NCBI GenBank assembly: GCA_030752605.1
Contig: JASMDX010000056.1
Location: 3,891 to 67,890, forward strand
Length of the DNA: 64,000 nt
Reading direction: 5' to 3'
Source of the DNA: GCA-2731375 sp002731375
GTDB lineage: Bacteria; Pseudomonadota; Alphaproteobacteria; GCA-2731375
In this document: one piece after another, positions 25,430-34,815 of the stretch
Numbering within the stretch: the stretch's first letter is position 1
Layout of the letters: each line of letters starts with the position of its first letter
Notes under the pieces: model-generated
What the model was told of the DNA's origin: nothing
What the model saw: only the letters and a program-made list of their open reading frames with translations
Database searches by the model: none
Translations under genes and position numbers: made by a program

Positions 25430-25789
25430 ATGAACCCAGGCGAAAATGATCGTGATTTAGCCGAATTATCCAAAATGCTGCGGGCGCGGCAGGTGGAGCT
25501 GCGCGCCCTATCGGACGGTGCCCGGGATAACCGTAAGCCGGTGGAGCTGGATCAAAGCAAGGTAGGCCGGCTGTCGCGCATGGACGCCATGCAGGATCAG
25601 GCCATGGCCCAGGAGGCGGAGCGCCGCCGGGCCGGGGAGCTTCAGCGGATTGATGCCGCCCTGGCGCGGCTGAAAAGCGGCGACTATGGCTATTGTGTCA
25701 GTTGTGACGAGGATATCGCGCCGGCCCGTTTGAAACTAGATCCGGCAGTGGCGACCTGTATCAACTGTGCCAGCCGCGGCCGGCAATAG
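25430..25789 (+). CDS. DksA/TraR-family zinc-finger protein
   Basis: 119 residues: an N-terminal helical part (DRDLAELSKMLRARQVELRA), a long coiled-coil (about 30-85, SRMDAMQDQAMAQEAERRRA), and a C-terminal C4 finger YCVSCDEDIAPARLKLDPAV followed by C-x2-C. This is the DksA/TraR architecture, but shorter than DksA and with the acidic coiled-coil tip replaced, so it may act on RNA polymerase differently. The ATG at 25430 is chosen; an upstream GTG gives 14 more residues. MFS gene follows closely. Confidence 0.8.
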   Translation: MNPGENDRDLAELSKMLRARQVELRALSDGARDNRKPVELDQSKVGRLSRMDAMQDQAMAQEAERRRAGELQRIDAALARLKSGDYGYCVSCDEDIAPARLKLDPAVATCINCASRGRQ

Positions 25790-25810
25790 TTCGGGTTGCG
25801 GCGGCATTCC

Positions 25811-27079
25811 ATGGGATATCTACGATTCCTCTTTAAGAACCGGCGTTTCCTTAGTTTCGGCATTCTGATCGCTTTCTTTTCGGCCTTTGGACAAACCTTC
25901 TTCATTGCCGTGTTCGGGCCTGAGATCCGGGCAGAGTTCGGCTTGAGCCATGGTGGTTTTGGCGGCTATTACGCCATTGGCACCCTTACATCTGGTTTTT
26001 GCCTGATCTGGGCCGGCAAGTTGATCGACCGTTTCGACCTGCGCTGGGTTACCGCCGGAGTATGCACGGCCTTGATCCTGGCTTGCGCCAACATGGCGAT
26101 GGTACCTGCCGCCTGGGCCCTGGCGCCGGCCATATTCGCCCTGCGCCTCTGCGGCCAGGGTCTGATGAGCCATACAGCCATGACCTCCATGGGGCGCTAT
26201 TTCGAGGCCGAGCGTGGCCGCGCCGTTTCCATTGCAATCTTGGGTTTTCCTGCGGGCGTGGCGGTCTTCCCCGGTCTGGCGGTTTGGTTGATATTGGTGT
26301 TTGACTGGCGTACGGCGTGGATCGCCGTTGCTATCACCTTGGCGGTGTTCCTGATCCCCCTGGCCCTGTGGTTGTTGAAAGGCCATACCGCGCGGCACCG
26401 GTATTTTTTGGCCCAAACTGAAACCGTCCAGAGTGCCACGGACCAGATCAGTGCGGCGGCGGCATCGATGCGGCGGCAATGGACCCGGGCCGAAGTTTTG
26501 CGCGATCCCCGCTTTTATCTGTTGTGCATCGCGATCACGGCGCCGTCTTTCATCTCGACCGGATTTTTCTTCCACCAGGCGCATCTGGCGACCGCGAAGG
26601 GCTGGAGCCTGGCCTGGATGGCCTCCGCCTTTGTCGCCTATACCGTCGGCGCGATTGGCGCCAACTTGGCCTTTGGTCCGCTGATCGACCGTTTCGGCGC
26701 CCGTAAATTGCTGCCCTATTACCTCTATCCATTGATGCTGGCCTGCCTCTCCATCGCTGTGTCCAGTCATCACATGGCAGCAATGGCCCTAATGTTTTTC
26801 ATGGGCCTGACCAGCGGCAGCGGGCAGACGCTGATTGGCGCGGCCTGGCCGGAATTTTATGGCGTCATGCATTTAGGCGCCATCCGAGCCATGGTGATGT
26901 CCATGAGCGTGGGCGCTTCGGCCCTATCGCCCGTCGTGGTCGGATGGTTGATCGATCGTGGCGTGGCCATGGAAACCATGGCAGTTGGCTTTTTGGTTTA
27001 TTTGGCCTTCGCCTTCGCCAGCATACTGATTGCCCTTGCTCGCCCCGAGCCGGCAGCCGAAGAAGGAAACATGGCATGA
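25811..27079 (+). CDS. Major facilitator superfamily transporter
   Basis: 422 residues with 12 predicted helices. The second-half loop FGPLIDRFGARKLLPYYLYP is MFS motif A-like, and the first half has LIWAGKLIDRFDLRWVTAGV. Features such as FRLCGQGLMSH-type helix 4/5 residues and HMAAMALMFFMGLTSGSGQT recall the monocarboxylate/oxalate-formate antiporter group, but this is not enough to name a substrate. It overlaps the following enoyl-CoA hydratase gene (ATGA), suggesting uptake of an acid that is then degraded as a CoA ester. Confidence 0.83.
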   Translation: MGYLRFLFKNRRFLSFGILIAFFSAFGQTFFIAVFGPEIRAEFGLSHGGFGGYYAIGTLTSGFCLIWAGKLIDRFDLRWVTAGVCTALILACANMAMVPAAWALAPAIFALRLCGQGLMSHTAMTSMGRYFEAERGRAVSIAILGFPAGVAVFPGLAVWLILVFDWRTAWIAVAITLAVFLIPLALWLLKGHTARHRYFLAQTETVQSATDQISAAAASMRRQWTRAEVLRDPRFYLLCIAITAPSFISTGFFFHQAHLATAKGWSLAWMASAFVAYTVGAIGANLAFGPLIDRFGARKLLPYYLYPLMLACLSIAVSSHHMAAMALMFFMGLTSGSGQTLIGAAWPEFYGVMHLGAIRAMVMSMSVGASALSPVVVGWLIDRGVAMETMAVGFLVYLAFAFASILIALARPEPAAEEGNMA

Positions 27080-27855
27080 AGCAATACGCGGACGGTAAGA
27101 TCCTGCTAGAAACCCAGGGCCCGGTCACGACCGTGACCATCAATCGGCCGGAAGTGCGCAATGCCCTCGACAATGATGCGGCGCGTGGTCTGGGCCGGGC
27201 CTTGCGGGATTTTGATGCCGATGAAAGCCAGCTTGCCGCCGTGCTGACGGGCACTGATGGCGCCTTTTGCGCCGGCGCCGATCTGAAAGCAGTGGCGGAC
27301 AGCGCCGAATATGTCGCCTGGGCCGGCGATCCGGAGGGGCCGACCAATCCAACCCTGTCAAAGCCAGTGATCGCGGCGGTGGAAGGCCATGCGGTTGCTG
27401 GCGGCCTGGGCATCGCCCTGTGGTGCGACATTCGTTTGGTCGATGAAACTGCGGTCTTCGGTGTCTTCTGCCGCCGTTGGGGCGTGCCTATGAGCGACGG
27501 CACCACTGTGCGCCTGCCGCGTCTGATCGGCGCGGCGCGGGCCTTGGATATGTTAATTACGGGGCGTGGCGTGGCCGCCGACGAAGCCATTGATTGGGGT
27601 CTGGCGACGCGCCGCGCCCCCAAGGGGGAAACCCGCCAGGCAGCGGAAGAACTGGCCTACCAGATTGCCGCCTTTCCCCAGATCGCCATGCGTTCGGACC
27701 GGATGTCGGCATATCGTCAGGCCGGGCAAAGCCTGGCGGACGCGGTGGCGGAGGAAAAGGAGCTGTCCCAGGCCGCCAAGGCAGCCGAGGCCCAGGCTGG
27801 CGCGGCACGCTTCGCCGCCGGCGAAGGCCGCCACGGCGATTTCGGCAAGAGTTAG
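27076..27855 (+). CDS. Enoyl-CoA hydratase/isomerase family protein
   Basis: 259 residues of crotonase fold. Oxyanion loops are TDGAFCAGADLKAV and EGHAVAGGLGIALWCDIRLV. FGVFCRRWGVPMSDGTTVRL follows, with Arg-Trp and Asp in the positions usual for one hydratase-like subgroup of unclear specificity. The C-terminal part is rich in Ala and Gln. The ATG overlaps the MFS stop; the longer open frame upstream runs inside the transporter and is not used. Confidence 0.87.
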   Translation: MKQYADGKILLETQGPVTTVTINRPEVRNALDNDAARGLGRALRDFDADESQLAAVLTGTDGAFCAGADLKAVADSAEYVAWAGDPEGPTNPTLSKPVIAAVEGHAVAGGLGIALWCDIRLVDETAVFGVFCRRWGVPMSDGTTVRLPRLIGAARALDMLITGRGVAADEAIDWGLATRRAPKGETRQAAEELAYQIAAFPQIAMRSDRMSAYRQAGQSLADAVAEEKELSQAAKAAEAQAGAARFAAGEGRHGDFGKS

Positions 27856-27861
27856 AAGGCG

Positions 27862-28524
27862 CTAAAGACTAGTCGCTAGATAGTTGGTCATGCGCTCCCA
27901 GGCCAGATTCGCCGCAGCGGCATCGTAATTGGCCTCGCTGGTTTCGTTGAAGAAGCCATGCGCTGCATTGTAGCGGTGGATCTGCGCATTGACGCCGGCG
28001 GCAGTCATCGCCGCTTCCAACCCGTTCACCGCATCCGGCGTACACCAATCGTCCTGATCGGCGAAATGGCATTGCAGTGGTATGGCGATCTTGGCCGGGT
28101 CGGCGAATTCCTGGGGCGGTATGCCATAAAAACATACGCCCGCCGCCACCTCAGGAACATGCACGGCGCTGGCGATGGTCAGCGCGCCGCCCATGCAAAA
28201 GCCCACCACGCCGATTTTTTGGCCAATTCCTTGCAGATGCCGCGCCGCGCCGCGTAGGTCCTGACGCGTCGCGCCGGAAAAGTCCAGGCCGCTCATCAGA
28301 TGGGCCGCCTCATCAGGCTCCTGTGTTACTCGGCCTTCGTATAAATCCGGCGCCAGGGCGTTGTAGCCGGCCCGCGCGAAGCGGTCGGCTACACCACAAA
28401 TCTGATCGTTCAGGCCCCACCATTCCTGAACGACGATTACCGAGGCACGATCCGTGCCCGCCGTGGCCAGATAGCCTTTCGTCGCGCCGCTGTCCGGCCT
28501 GGCAAAATCGATCATGCTGCCCAT
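27862..28524 (-). CDS. Dienelactone hydrolase family protein
   Basis: 220 residues, alpha/beta hydrolase. The catalytic triad of the family is visible: Cys in VVGFCMGGAL, Asp in CHFADQDDWC, His in AAHGFFNE. VVQEWWGLNDQICGVADRFA is the canonical N-terminal DLH signature. It may cleave a lactone or ester in a ring-degradation pathway. It converges on the enoyl-CoA hydratase gene with only six bases between. Confidence 0.9.
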   Translation of the reverse strand: MGSMIDFARPDSGATKGYLATAGTDRASVIVVQEWWGLNDQICGVADRFARAGYNALAPDLYEGRVTQEPDEAAHLMSGLDFSGATRQDLRGAARHLQGIGQKIGVVGFCMGGALTIASAVHVPEVAAGVCFYGIPPQEFADPAKIAIPLQCHFADQDDWCTPDAVNGLEAAMTAAGVNAQIHRYNAAHGFFNETSEANYDAAAANLAWERMTNYLATSL

Positions 28525-28536
28525 TGTTTCGTTTCC

Positions 28537-28878
28537 CTATTTGATGTTGTGGCCCGAATGTACCAGAAAAACGTGAGAATCCAATTCCAGCCAGCGCAGC
28601 CCCATCGCGCCGTCCTCGGTGATGCGCACCACCTCGGCCAGAAATTCGCCCGAATTGCCCAGGCTGCTACTGCGGATCCGTCCTTCAAAGGTGCCGCCGA
28701 CCCGCAAGGGCGGACCGAGCGTTGGCTCTGGTGCCGGCAGTAAGCAGCCGCCAAGGGGCCAATCCTCCACCCGCATTCGGCGGCCATGATACCGCACACA
28801 TATAGATGGGTGGCCATGGCGTCTGTGTTGCCGGCGACCCCGGCCAAGAAACCCGCGTATGAAGTTCGCCAGGGCCAT
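28537..28878 (-). CDS. PilZ-domain protein
   Basis: 113 residues. RQHRRHGHPSI gives the R-x3-R of the c-di-GMP-binding PilZ motif, and VEDWPLGGCLL matches the [DN]-x-S-x2-G motif with Pro in place of Ser. GEFLAEVVRITEDGAMGLRW is the following beta strand and turn. So it probably senses c-di-GMP, with the Ser change as a reservation. I chose the ATG at 28878 because AAAGG is well placed; a GTG at 28884 would overlap that site. Confidence 0.75.
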   Translation of the reverse strand: MALANFIRGFLGRGRRQHRRHGHPSICVRYHGRRMRVEDWPLGGCLLPAPEPTLGPPLRVGGTFEGRIRSSSLGNSGEFLAEVVRITEDGAMGLRWLELDSHVFLVHSGHNIK

Positions 28879-28942
28879 ACCCACCCTTTCTGTTCCCAGC
28901 CATGGTCCTCATCGCGGCCCTGGCAAGACACGATGTTCAGGC

Positions 28943-30187
28943 TCAGCGCTGAAACACCGCCACCAGTTCCAAGTGCCGGCTCCAGGGAAATTGATCCACC
29001 GGGGTAACCGATTGCAGTTGATAGCCGGCATCGGCCAAGATTGCGCCATCACGGGCAAAGGTTGCTGGGTTGCATGACACCGCGATGATCTTGGGCACCG
29101 TGGATACGGCTAGATTGTCCACCTGGCGCGCGGCGCCGGCCCGGGGTGGATCAAAGATCACGGCGTCTAACGTGGACAATTCCTTCGCCGACAGGGCGCG
29201 GCGTTCCAGGTCGCGCACCTCGACCTCGATGCCGCTACGCCGGGCGGTATTGCGCGCAGCGATCAGGGCCTCGGCTTGATCGTCCGCGCCTTCCACAGCC
29301 TTAACCTTTGTGCCCCTGGCCAAAGCAAAACTGAAGGTGCCAACGCCGGCGAATAGATCGGCCACGTTGGTGGCATCCGCCACGCCGTCCTGGACCAGCC
29401 GCACCAGGGCGGCCTCGCCGGCTCGGCTGGCCTGCAGAAAGCCGTCGGGCGGTGGCGTCACGGCCACACCGGTGAAGGTCACCTGTGGCGCCCGGCGTAC
29501 TATGACCACTTCCGGCCGCTTGCCGGTGGACAAGCGGGCCAGATCAACCTCCTGGGCAAAATCGGCCAGGCGCATATCGGTCTGGGCATCGTGGGGCAGA
29601 TCCGCCACCAGCCACAGATCCAGGCCAGTTTCGGTTTCGGTCACCTGAACATCGGCGCGTTTGTTCTGGGCCGGAAGGTCAGTCAACAGGCCGCGCAAGC
29701 CGTCCAGCAGATCGATGATGGCGGGGCGCAGGATGTGGCATTCCGTGAGGTTGATGATCTTGTGGCTGCCGGACTCGTTAAAACCCAGCTGTACGCCATT
29801 TCGCATACGCAGTGCCGCGAACCGCGCCCGGCGGCGGCTGGCGGTGGGCATTGTGATCATCTCTTTGATCACGGTGCTGCCAAGGTCTCGGCGTGCCAGG
29901 GCCTGACACAGGATATTCAGCTTCCAATCCTTATAGGCACGGCCATTCAAATGCTGCATGGCACAACCGCCGCAGAGGCCGAAATGGCGGCAGGATGGCT
30001 CTACCCGATCGGGGCCCGGCCGCAGCACCGCATCTAGGCGGGCCAGGCGTCCGTCGCCGCGTTTTCCGGTCAGCGTGGCCGCGACACGGTCCCCTGGCGC
30101 GCCATGGGGGACATAGATGGTGCCGGTACCATCATGGGCGATGCCGTCGCCGCGGGCGCCCAGGCTTTCGATAGTCAATTCCACCAT
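28943..30187 (-). CDS. RumA/TrmA-family RNA (uracil-5-)-methyltransferase
   Basis: 414 residues: an N-terminal TRAM domain (MVELTIESLGARGDGIAHD), an iron-sulfur cluster with C66, C72 and C75 in SCRHFGLCGGCAMQHL and a further Cys in NLTECHIL, and a SAM-dependent methyltransferase domain with NVADLFAGVGTFSFALA. The VIFDPPRAGA motif and the catalytic Cys in IAVSCNPATFARDG follow. It should methylate a uridine of 23S rRNA. The precise site (U747 or U1939 type) cannot be told. The ATG at 30187 is four bases from the tlyA stop; the upstream in-frame extension lies inside tlyA. Confidence 0.9.
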   Translation of the reverse strand: MVELTIESLGARGDGIAHDGTGTIYVPHGAPGDRVAATLTGKRGDGRLARLDAVLRPGPDRVEPSCRHFGLCGGCAMQHLNGRAYKDWKLNILCQALARRDLGSTVIKEMITMPTASRRRARFAALRMRNGVQLGFNESGSHKIINLTECHILRPAIIDLLDGLRGLLTDLPAQNKRADVQVTETETGLDLWLVADLPHDAQTDMRLADFAQEVDLARLSTGKRPEVVIVRRAPQVTFTGVAVTPPPDGFLQASRAGEAALVRLVQDGVADATNVADLFAGVGTFSFALARGTKVKAVEGADDQAEALIAARNTARRSGIEVEVRDLERRALSAKELSTLDAVIFDPPRAGAARQVDNLAVSTVPKIIAVSCNPATFARDGAILADAGYQLQSVTPVDQFPWSRHLELVAVFQR

Positions 30188-30191
30188 CGCT

Positions 30192-30962
30192 TCAAGCCTC
30201 CCGCCGCCCGGCAAGCAGGAATTCAATATTGCCCTGTGGTCCCTTGATGGGGCTGGCCGTGGTGCCCAGCATGCTCCAACCGGGCTGTTGCTCCAGCCAG
30301 GTGCCGATCTCGGCCCGGACCTCCGCATGCAGCTCCAGATCCCGCACCACGCCGCCCTTGCCCACTCGCTCCGGGCCCACCTCGAACTGTGGTTTGATCA
30401 GGGCGATCAATTGGGCGCTGGGTGCGGCCAGGGCCATGGCGGCGGGCAATACGGTGCGCAGGCCGATGAAGGAGGCGTCGCAGACGATCAGGCCAATCTC
30501 GTCGGGCACCTCCCGTTGGGTAAGATAGCGGGCATTGGTCCGCTCCAGAACCACGACACGTTTGTCGTTGCGCAGGGACCAGGCCAATTGCCCATGCCCA
30601 ACATCTACCGCATAGACTTTGGCCGCTCCATTTTGCAGCAAGACGTCGGAAAAGCCGCCGGTGGAAGCGCCCAGGTCGAGGCAGATCAGCCCTGTGGGAT
30701 TGATGTCAAATTCCACCAGGCCGTGCGCCAGTTTGACCCCGCCGCGCGAAACCCAGGGATGGTCCTGCCCCTTGACGGTAACCTGGGCATCAATGGCCAG
30801 TTCCTGGCCGGCCTTGTCCAGACGCCGGTCCGCACCGTGAACCTTGCCGGCCATGATCAGGGCCTGCGCCTTGCCGTGGCTCTCCGCCAGGCCACGTTCG
30901 ACCAGCAATAGATCCAGGCGCATCTTTGCCGGCTTCGTTTTTGATTTTGCTTTAGACGACAT
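30192..30962 (-). CDS. tlyA: TlyA-type rRNA 2'-O-methyltransferase
   Basis: 256 residues: an S4 RNA-binding domain (MRLDLLLVERGLAESHGKAQ, about 14-75) and an FtsJ-type methyltransferase with LICLDLGASTGGFSDVLLQN, VYAVDVGHGQLAW and LIALIKPQFEVG. TlyA proteins methylate cytidines in 16S and/or 23S rRNA. The gene lies six bases after dxs and four before the RumA-like gene, within the minus-strand operon xseB-ispA-dxs-tlyA-rumA. Confidence 0.92.
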   Translation of the reverse strand: MSSKAKSKTKPAKMRLDLLLVERGLAESHGKAQALIMAGKVHGADRRLDKAGQELAIDAQVTVKGQDHPWVSRGGVKLAHGLVEFDINPTGLICLDLGASTGGFSDVLLQNGAAKVYAVDVGHGQLAWSLRNDKRVVVLERTNARYLTQREVPDEIGLIVCDASFIGLRTVLPAAMALAAPSAQLIALIKPQFEVGPERVGKGGVVRDLELHAEVRAEIGTWLEQQPGWSMLGTTASPIKGPQGNIEFLLAGRREA

Positions 30963-30968
30963 GTCCGC

Positions 30969-32891
30969 CTAGGCCAGCTTTGGTGCCTCGACCTCTTGCG
31001 CTTGCCCCAGGGAGGCCAGCGCCTTGGCGACAATATCGGGCGCGTTCAGGGCCGCGGCGGCATACATTTTTTCTGGGGCGTCATGATCGATAAAGCTGTC
31101 GGGCAGCATCATGGTGCGGATCTTCAGGTCGTTATCGAGCAATTCATGGCGTTCCAGACATTGGAGCACATGGGCCGAGAAACCGCCGATCGAGCCTTCC
31201 TCGATCGTGATCAGGACTTTGTGGCTGCGGGCCAGTTCGCAGATCAGATCCTCGTCCAGCGGCTTAACAAATCTGGCATCGGCCACGGAGGTTGAATAGC
31301 CCTTGGCGGTCAGCTCCTCCGCCGCCTTTAGGGATTCGCCCATGCGTGTGCCCAGGGACAGGATGGCGACCGCATTGCCTTTGCGCATCATGCGGCCCTT
31401 GCCGATCTGCAATGGCTGTGCTGGTAGCTCGATCTCCACCCCCTCGCCCTCGCCACGAGGATACCGGAAGGCTGAGGGCCCGTCATCAATGCGGGCGGCG
31501 GTGGCTACCATGCGGGTTAGTTCAGACTCATCCGCTGCCGCCATGACGACGAAATTAGGCAGGCTGGCCAGATAGGTGATATCGAAGGCGCCCGCATGGG
31601 TCGGACCATCGGCGCCCACTAGGCCGGCCCGGTCGATGGCGAAGCGCACAGGCAGCTTTTGGATCGCGACGTCGTGGACCACCTGATCGTAGGCTCGCTG
31701 TAGGAATGTTGAATAGATCGCCGCGAAGGGCCGGTAGCCGTCTGCCGCCAGCCCGGCTGCGAAAGTCACCCCGTGTTGTTCCGCGATGCCCACATCGAAA
31801 CAGCGGTTGGGAAAGCGTTGCTGGAATTCGGCCAAGCCAGTGCCTGATGGCATGGCGGCGGTGATGGCCACGATTTTGTCATCACGCTCGCCCTCGCGGA
31901 CCAGCTGGTCGGAGAATACACTGGTATAGCTGGGCGCATTGGGCTTACCTTTGGTCTGGGCCCCGGTGACCACGTCAAAGCGGGAAACACCGTGGAATTT
32001 ATCAGCCGCTTCCTCGGCCGGGGCATAGCCCTTGCCCTTTTGCGTCACCACATGCACCAGGATCGGATTGGTGCGCCGGGCTTCGCGCACGTTCTTCAGC
32101 ACCGGCAGCAGATGATCCAGATTGTGGCCATCGATGGGACCCACATAGAAAAAGCCCAGTTCCTCGAACAGGGTGCCGCCCGTAATCAGGCCGCGGGCAT
32201 ATTCCTCGGCCCGGCGCGCGGTGCGTTCCATGGGCTCGGGCATTTTCTGGGCTAGTTGTTTGGCGAAATAACGCAGGCTGCGATAGGGCCGCGAGGACAA
32301 CAGGCGTGATAGATAGGCGCTCATGGCGCCAACGGGAGGCGCGATCGACATGTCGTTATCGTTGAGAATCACGATCATGCGGGTATCCAGTGAGCTGGCG
32401 TTGTTCATGGCCTCGAACGCCATGCCGGCACTCATGGAGCCATCACCGATCACCGCGATGACATTGCTATCCCGGCCATCCAGATCCCGGGCTATGGCGA
32501 AGCCAAGCCCGGCGGAAATGGAGGTTGACGAATGCGCCGTACCGAACGGATCATAGGGGCTTTCCGAACGCTTGGTGAAGCCTGATAGGCCGCCGCCCTG
32601 GCGTAGGGTGCGGATACGATCCCGCCGGCCGGTCAGAATTTTATGGGGATACGCCTGATGCCCCACATCCCAGATCAGCACGTCGTCTGGGGTGTTGAAA
32701 ACATGATGCAGGGCGACGGTCAGCTCGACCACGCCCAGCCCGGCACCCAGGTGGCCGCCCGTCTCTGAAACCGCATCGATGGTTTCGGTGCGCAGCTCGT
32801 CTGCCAACTGGCGTAGCTGCTCCGAGGACAGCTGACGGGTATCCGCTGGCCCATCAATGGTATCCAACAATGGCGTCTTGCTGTCTGACAA
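30969..32891 (-). CDS. dxs: 1-deoxy-D-xylulose-5-phosphate synthase
   Basis: A 640-residue thiamine-diphosphate enzyme making DXP from pyruvate and glyceraldehyde-3-phosphate, the entry to the MEP isoprenoid pathway. Signatures: WDVGHQAYPHKILTGRR, VIAVIGDGSMSAGMAFEAMN (ThDP/Mg motif), FYVGPIDGHNLDHLLPVL, FDVGIAEQHGVTFAAGLA (catalytic Glu), DRAGLVGADGPTHAGAFD, and the C-terminal transketolase domain. It is 22 bases after ispA in the same operon. Confidence 0.97.
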   Translation of the reverse strand: MSDSKTPLLDTIDGPADTRQLSSEQLRQLADELRTETIDAVSETGGHLGAGLGVVELTVALHHVFNTPDDVLIWDVGHQAYPHKILTGRRDRIRTLRQGGGLSGFTKRSESPYDPFGTAHSSTSISAGLGFAIARDLDGRDSNVIAVIGDGSMSAGMAFEAMNNASSLDTRMIVILNDNDMSIAPPVGAMSAYLSRLLSSRPYRSLRYFAKQLAQKMPEPMERTARRAEEYARGLITGGTLFEELGFFYVGPIDGHNLDHLLPVLKNVREARRTNPILVHVVTQKGKGYAPAEEAADKFHGVSRFDVVTGAQTKGKPNAPSYTSVFSDQLVREGERDDKIVAITAAMPSGTGLAEFQQRFPNRCFDVGIAEQHGVTFAAGLAADGYRPFAAIYSTFLQRAYDQVVHDVAIQKLPVRFAIDRAGLVGADGPTHAGAFDITYLASLPNFVVMAAADESELTRMVATAARIDDGPSAFRYPRGEGEGVEIELPAQPLQIGKGRMMRKGNAVAILSLGTRMGESLKAAEELTAKGYSTSVADARFVKPLDEDLICELARSHKVLITIEEGSIGGFSAHVLQCLERHELLDNDLKIRTMMLPDSFIDHDAPEKMYAAAALNAPDIVAKALASLGQAQEVEAPKLA

Positions 32892-32913
32892 TTAGTTTCC
32901 GCCGTAAATCGTA

Positions 32914-33801
32914 TCAACTGCTTCGAGTTATAACGAATTCGCACAAAGCCCGCAAAGGATTAGCCTTGTTGCCAAATCGATCCAAATGCGACGCGGCTTG
33001 GCGGGACAACAAGGCGGCCTGGTCTCGGGCAGCCTCGATACCCAATTTGGCAACGATCGTCGCCTTGCCGGCGGCGGCATCCTTGCCCGTGGCCTTGCCG
33101 ACCTCTTCCGCGCTGCCTTCGGCATCCAGCAAATCGTCGGTGATCTGAAAGGCTAGGCCCAGATCATGGGAGAACATACGCAAGGCTTGGCGCTGTTGCG
33201 GCCGGGCCCTGGCCAGAATGGCTCCCGCCTCGCCCGCGAAAGCGATCATTTCGCCTGTTTTTAGGCGTTGCATGCGCACCGTTCCGGCCTCGTCCAGCGA
33301 ATTGTTTTCAGCCCAAAGGTCCAGCACCTGACCGCCGACCATGCCGTGGCCGCCAGCCGCTTTTGCCAGGCCGGCGACAAGATTCGTCCGCACCTCCGGA
33401 TCGGACGAGGTCCGGCGGTTGGCTAGAACCTCGAACGCCAGGGTCAGCAGGGCATCGCCGGTCAGCACCGCCGTGGCCTCATCGAACTTTTTATGCACGG
33501 TTGGCCGTCCCCGACGCAGATCATCGTCATCCATGCAAGGCAGGTCGTCATGCACCAGGCTATAGGCATGCACTAGTTCCACCGCTGCTGCCGTGCGCAG
33601 GCATTGCTCCATCTCCATATCGAAAATCTCGCCGCTGGCAATGACCAGAAAGGGGCGCAGGCGCTTGCCTCCGCCCAGAACCGCATGCCGCATAGCATCG
33701 AACAGGCGATGCTCCAACTCGCGGCCCTCGGGCAGCAGATTAGCCAATTCCTGGTCCACGGCCTCGGCAGCCTTGTCCAGCATGGCATTGAAGTCAACCA
33801 T
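32914..33801 (-). CDS. ispA: Farnesyl/geranyl diphosphate synthase
   Basis: A 295-residue trans-prenyltransferase. The first Asp-rich motif is LVHDDLPCMDDDDLRRG, the second is LAFQITDDLLDAEG, and GGKRLRPFLVIAS, the allylic-binding helix, is near residue 45. It condenses IPP with DMAPP and GPP. It sits between xseB and dxs, the usual alphaproteobacterial order. Confidence 0.95.
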   Translation of the reverse strand: MVDFNAMLDKAAEAVDQELANLLPEGRELEHRLFDAMRHAVLGGGKRLRPFLVIASGEIFDMEMEQCLRTAAAVELVHAYSLVHDDLPCMDDDDLRRGRPTVHKKFDEATAVLTGDALLTLAFEVLANRRTSSDPEVRTNLVAGLAKAAGGHGMVGGQVLDLWAENNSLDEAGTVRMQRLKTGEMIAFAGEAGAILARARPQQRQALRMFSHDLGLAFQITDDLLDAEGSAEEVGKATGKDAAAGKATIVAKLGIEAARDQAALLSRQAASHLDRFGNKANPLRALCEFVITRSS

Positions 33802-33832
33802 TTGTACTAACCATCAGATACTTGTTAAGAAT

Positions 33833-34105
33833 TTATTCGATATCGGCGGCTTCGACCGCCTGGGCCTGGCCGGTGCCGTCGGCAACGATTTTTTCGACCT
33901 GCTCGGAGGCGGTATTAAGCTTCGCCTCGCAGTGGCGTTTCAAAACCGCGCCCCGGCTATAAAGCGCGATGGAGGCATCCAGATCGACCTGGCCGTCCTC
34001 CAAATTCTGTACAATGGTTTCCAGCTCTACCATGGCCGCTTCAAAACTCATGGCCGCCACATCGTCGGGGATAGCTTCGCTTTCGCTATTTGTTTGTTTT
34101 GCCAT
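33833..34105 (-). CDS. xseB: Exodeoxyribonuclease VII small subunit
   Basis: 90 residues with the XseB helical hairpin: MSFEAAMVELETIVQNLEDG and DLDASIALYSRGAVLKRHCE. The ends are extended by a few charged residues. It is the first gene of the operon leading to ispA and dxs. The large subunit xseA is not in this window. Confidence 0.93.
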   Translation of the reverse strand: MAKQTNSESEAIPDDVAAMSFEAAMVELETIVQNLEDGQVDLDASIALYSRGAVLKRHCEAKLNTASEQVEKIVADGTGQAQAVEAADIE

Positions 34106-34142
34106 TCGCCAATACTTTCATGCCACTATCAGGGCCCAGACT

Positions 34143-34744
34143 TCAGGGTACGGACATCAAGGCTCGGACGTGGGCCGCCGTTGCCATTGCCAATGCGGTC
34201 AGATCATAACCGCCTTCAAGAGAGGAAACCAGCCGCCCATCGCAACGGCGCGCCGCCATGGCCAATAATTCTCGGCTGACCCAGGCATAGTCATCCGTGT
34301 CCAGGCGTAGTTGCGCCAGGGGATCATCAGCATGGGCTTCAAAACCCGCTGAAATCAACAATAATTACGGTTCGAACCTATCCAGGGCCGGCAGCAAACC
34401 GTCGGTGACGGCGGCGTGAAAATCACTTCCCGCGGCATCTGGGGCCAGGGGAAAATTATGGATATTGCTGGCGCCCCTTTTCGATGCCGCGCCGGCCGGA
34501 TACTGGGGCATTTGATGGGTCGAGCCATAGAACAGATCGCCGTCATCCCAGAACGCGGCCTGGGTGCCGTTGCCGTGATGCGCGTCGAGGTCGACCACCG
34601 CGACGCGCTTCAAACCATGGGCGCGCGGGCATGCTGGGCGCCGATGGCAACCGAATTGAAGATGCAAAATCTCATGGAGCGTTCCTGCCCGGCATGGCCC
34701 GCGCCCATGTCATGCCCCAGAAATACCGCGTGTTCAAATATCAA
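34143..34744 (-). pseudogene. Remnant of a histone-deacetylase-family (acetylpolyamine amidohydrolase-like) gene
   Basis: Recognisable pieces follow each other on the minus strand: MIFEHAVFLGHDMGAGH (the usual N-terminus, here with a TTG start), then directly MRFCIFNSVAIGAQHARA, a join that skips about 100 or more residues. A one-base frameshift near 34628 follows, then HGLKRVAVVDLDAHHGNGTQ (metal and catalytic residues), GLLPALDRFEP, TAA at 34367-34365, then in the same frame LLLISAGFEAHADDPLAQLR and SLEGGYDLTALA. So it has an internal deletion, a frameshift and a nonsense codon: clearly dead. It lies just before the xseB operon on the same strand. Confidence 0.85.
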
Positions 34745-34815
34745 GGTTATGTTTTATCCTGTCGCTGCGAGGGGATGTTGCACTAACATCAGGGCGAAAA
34801 AGGGGGATTGGCGGT

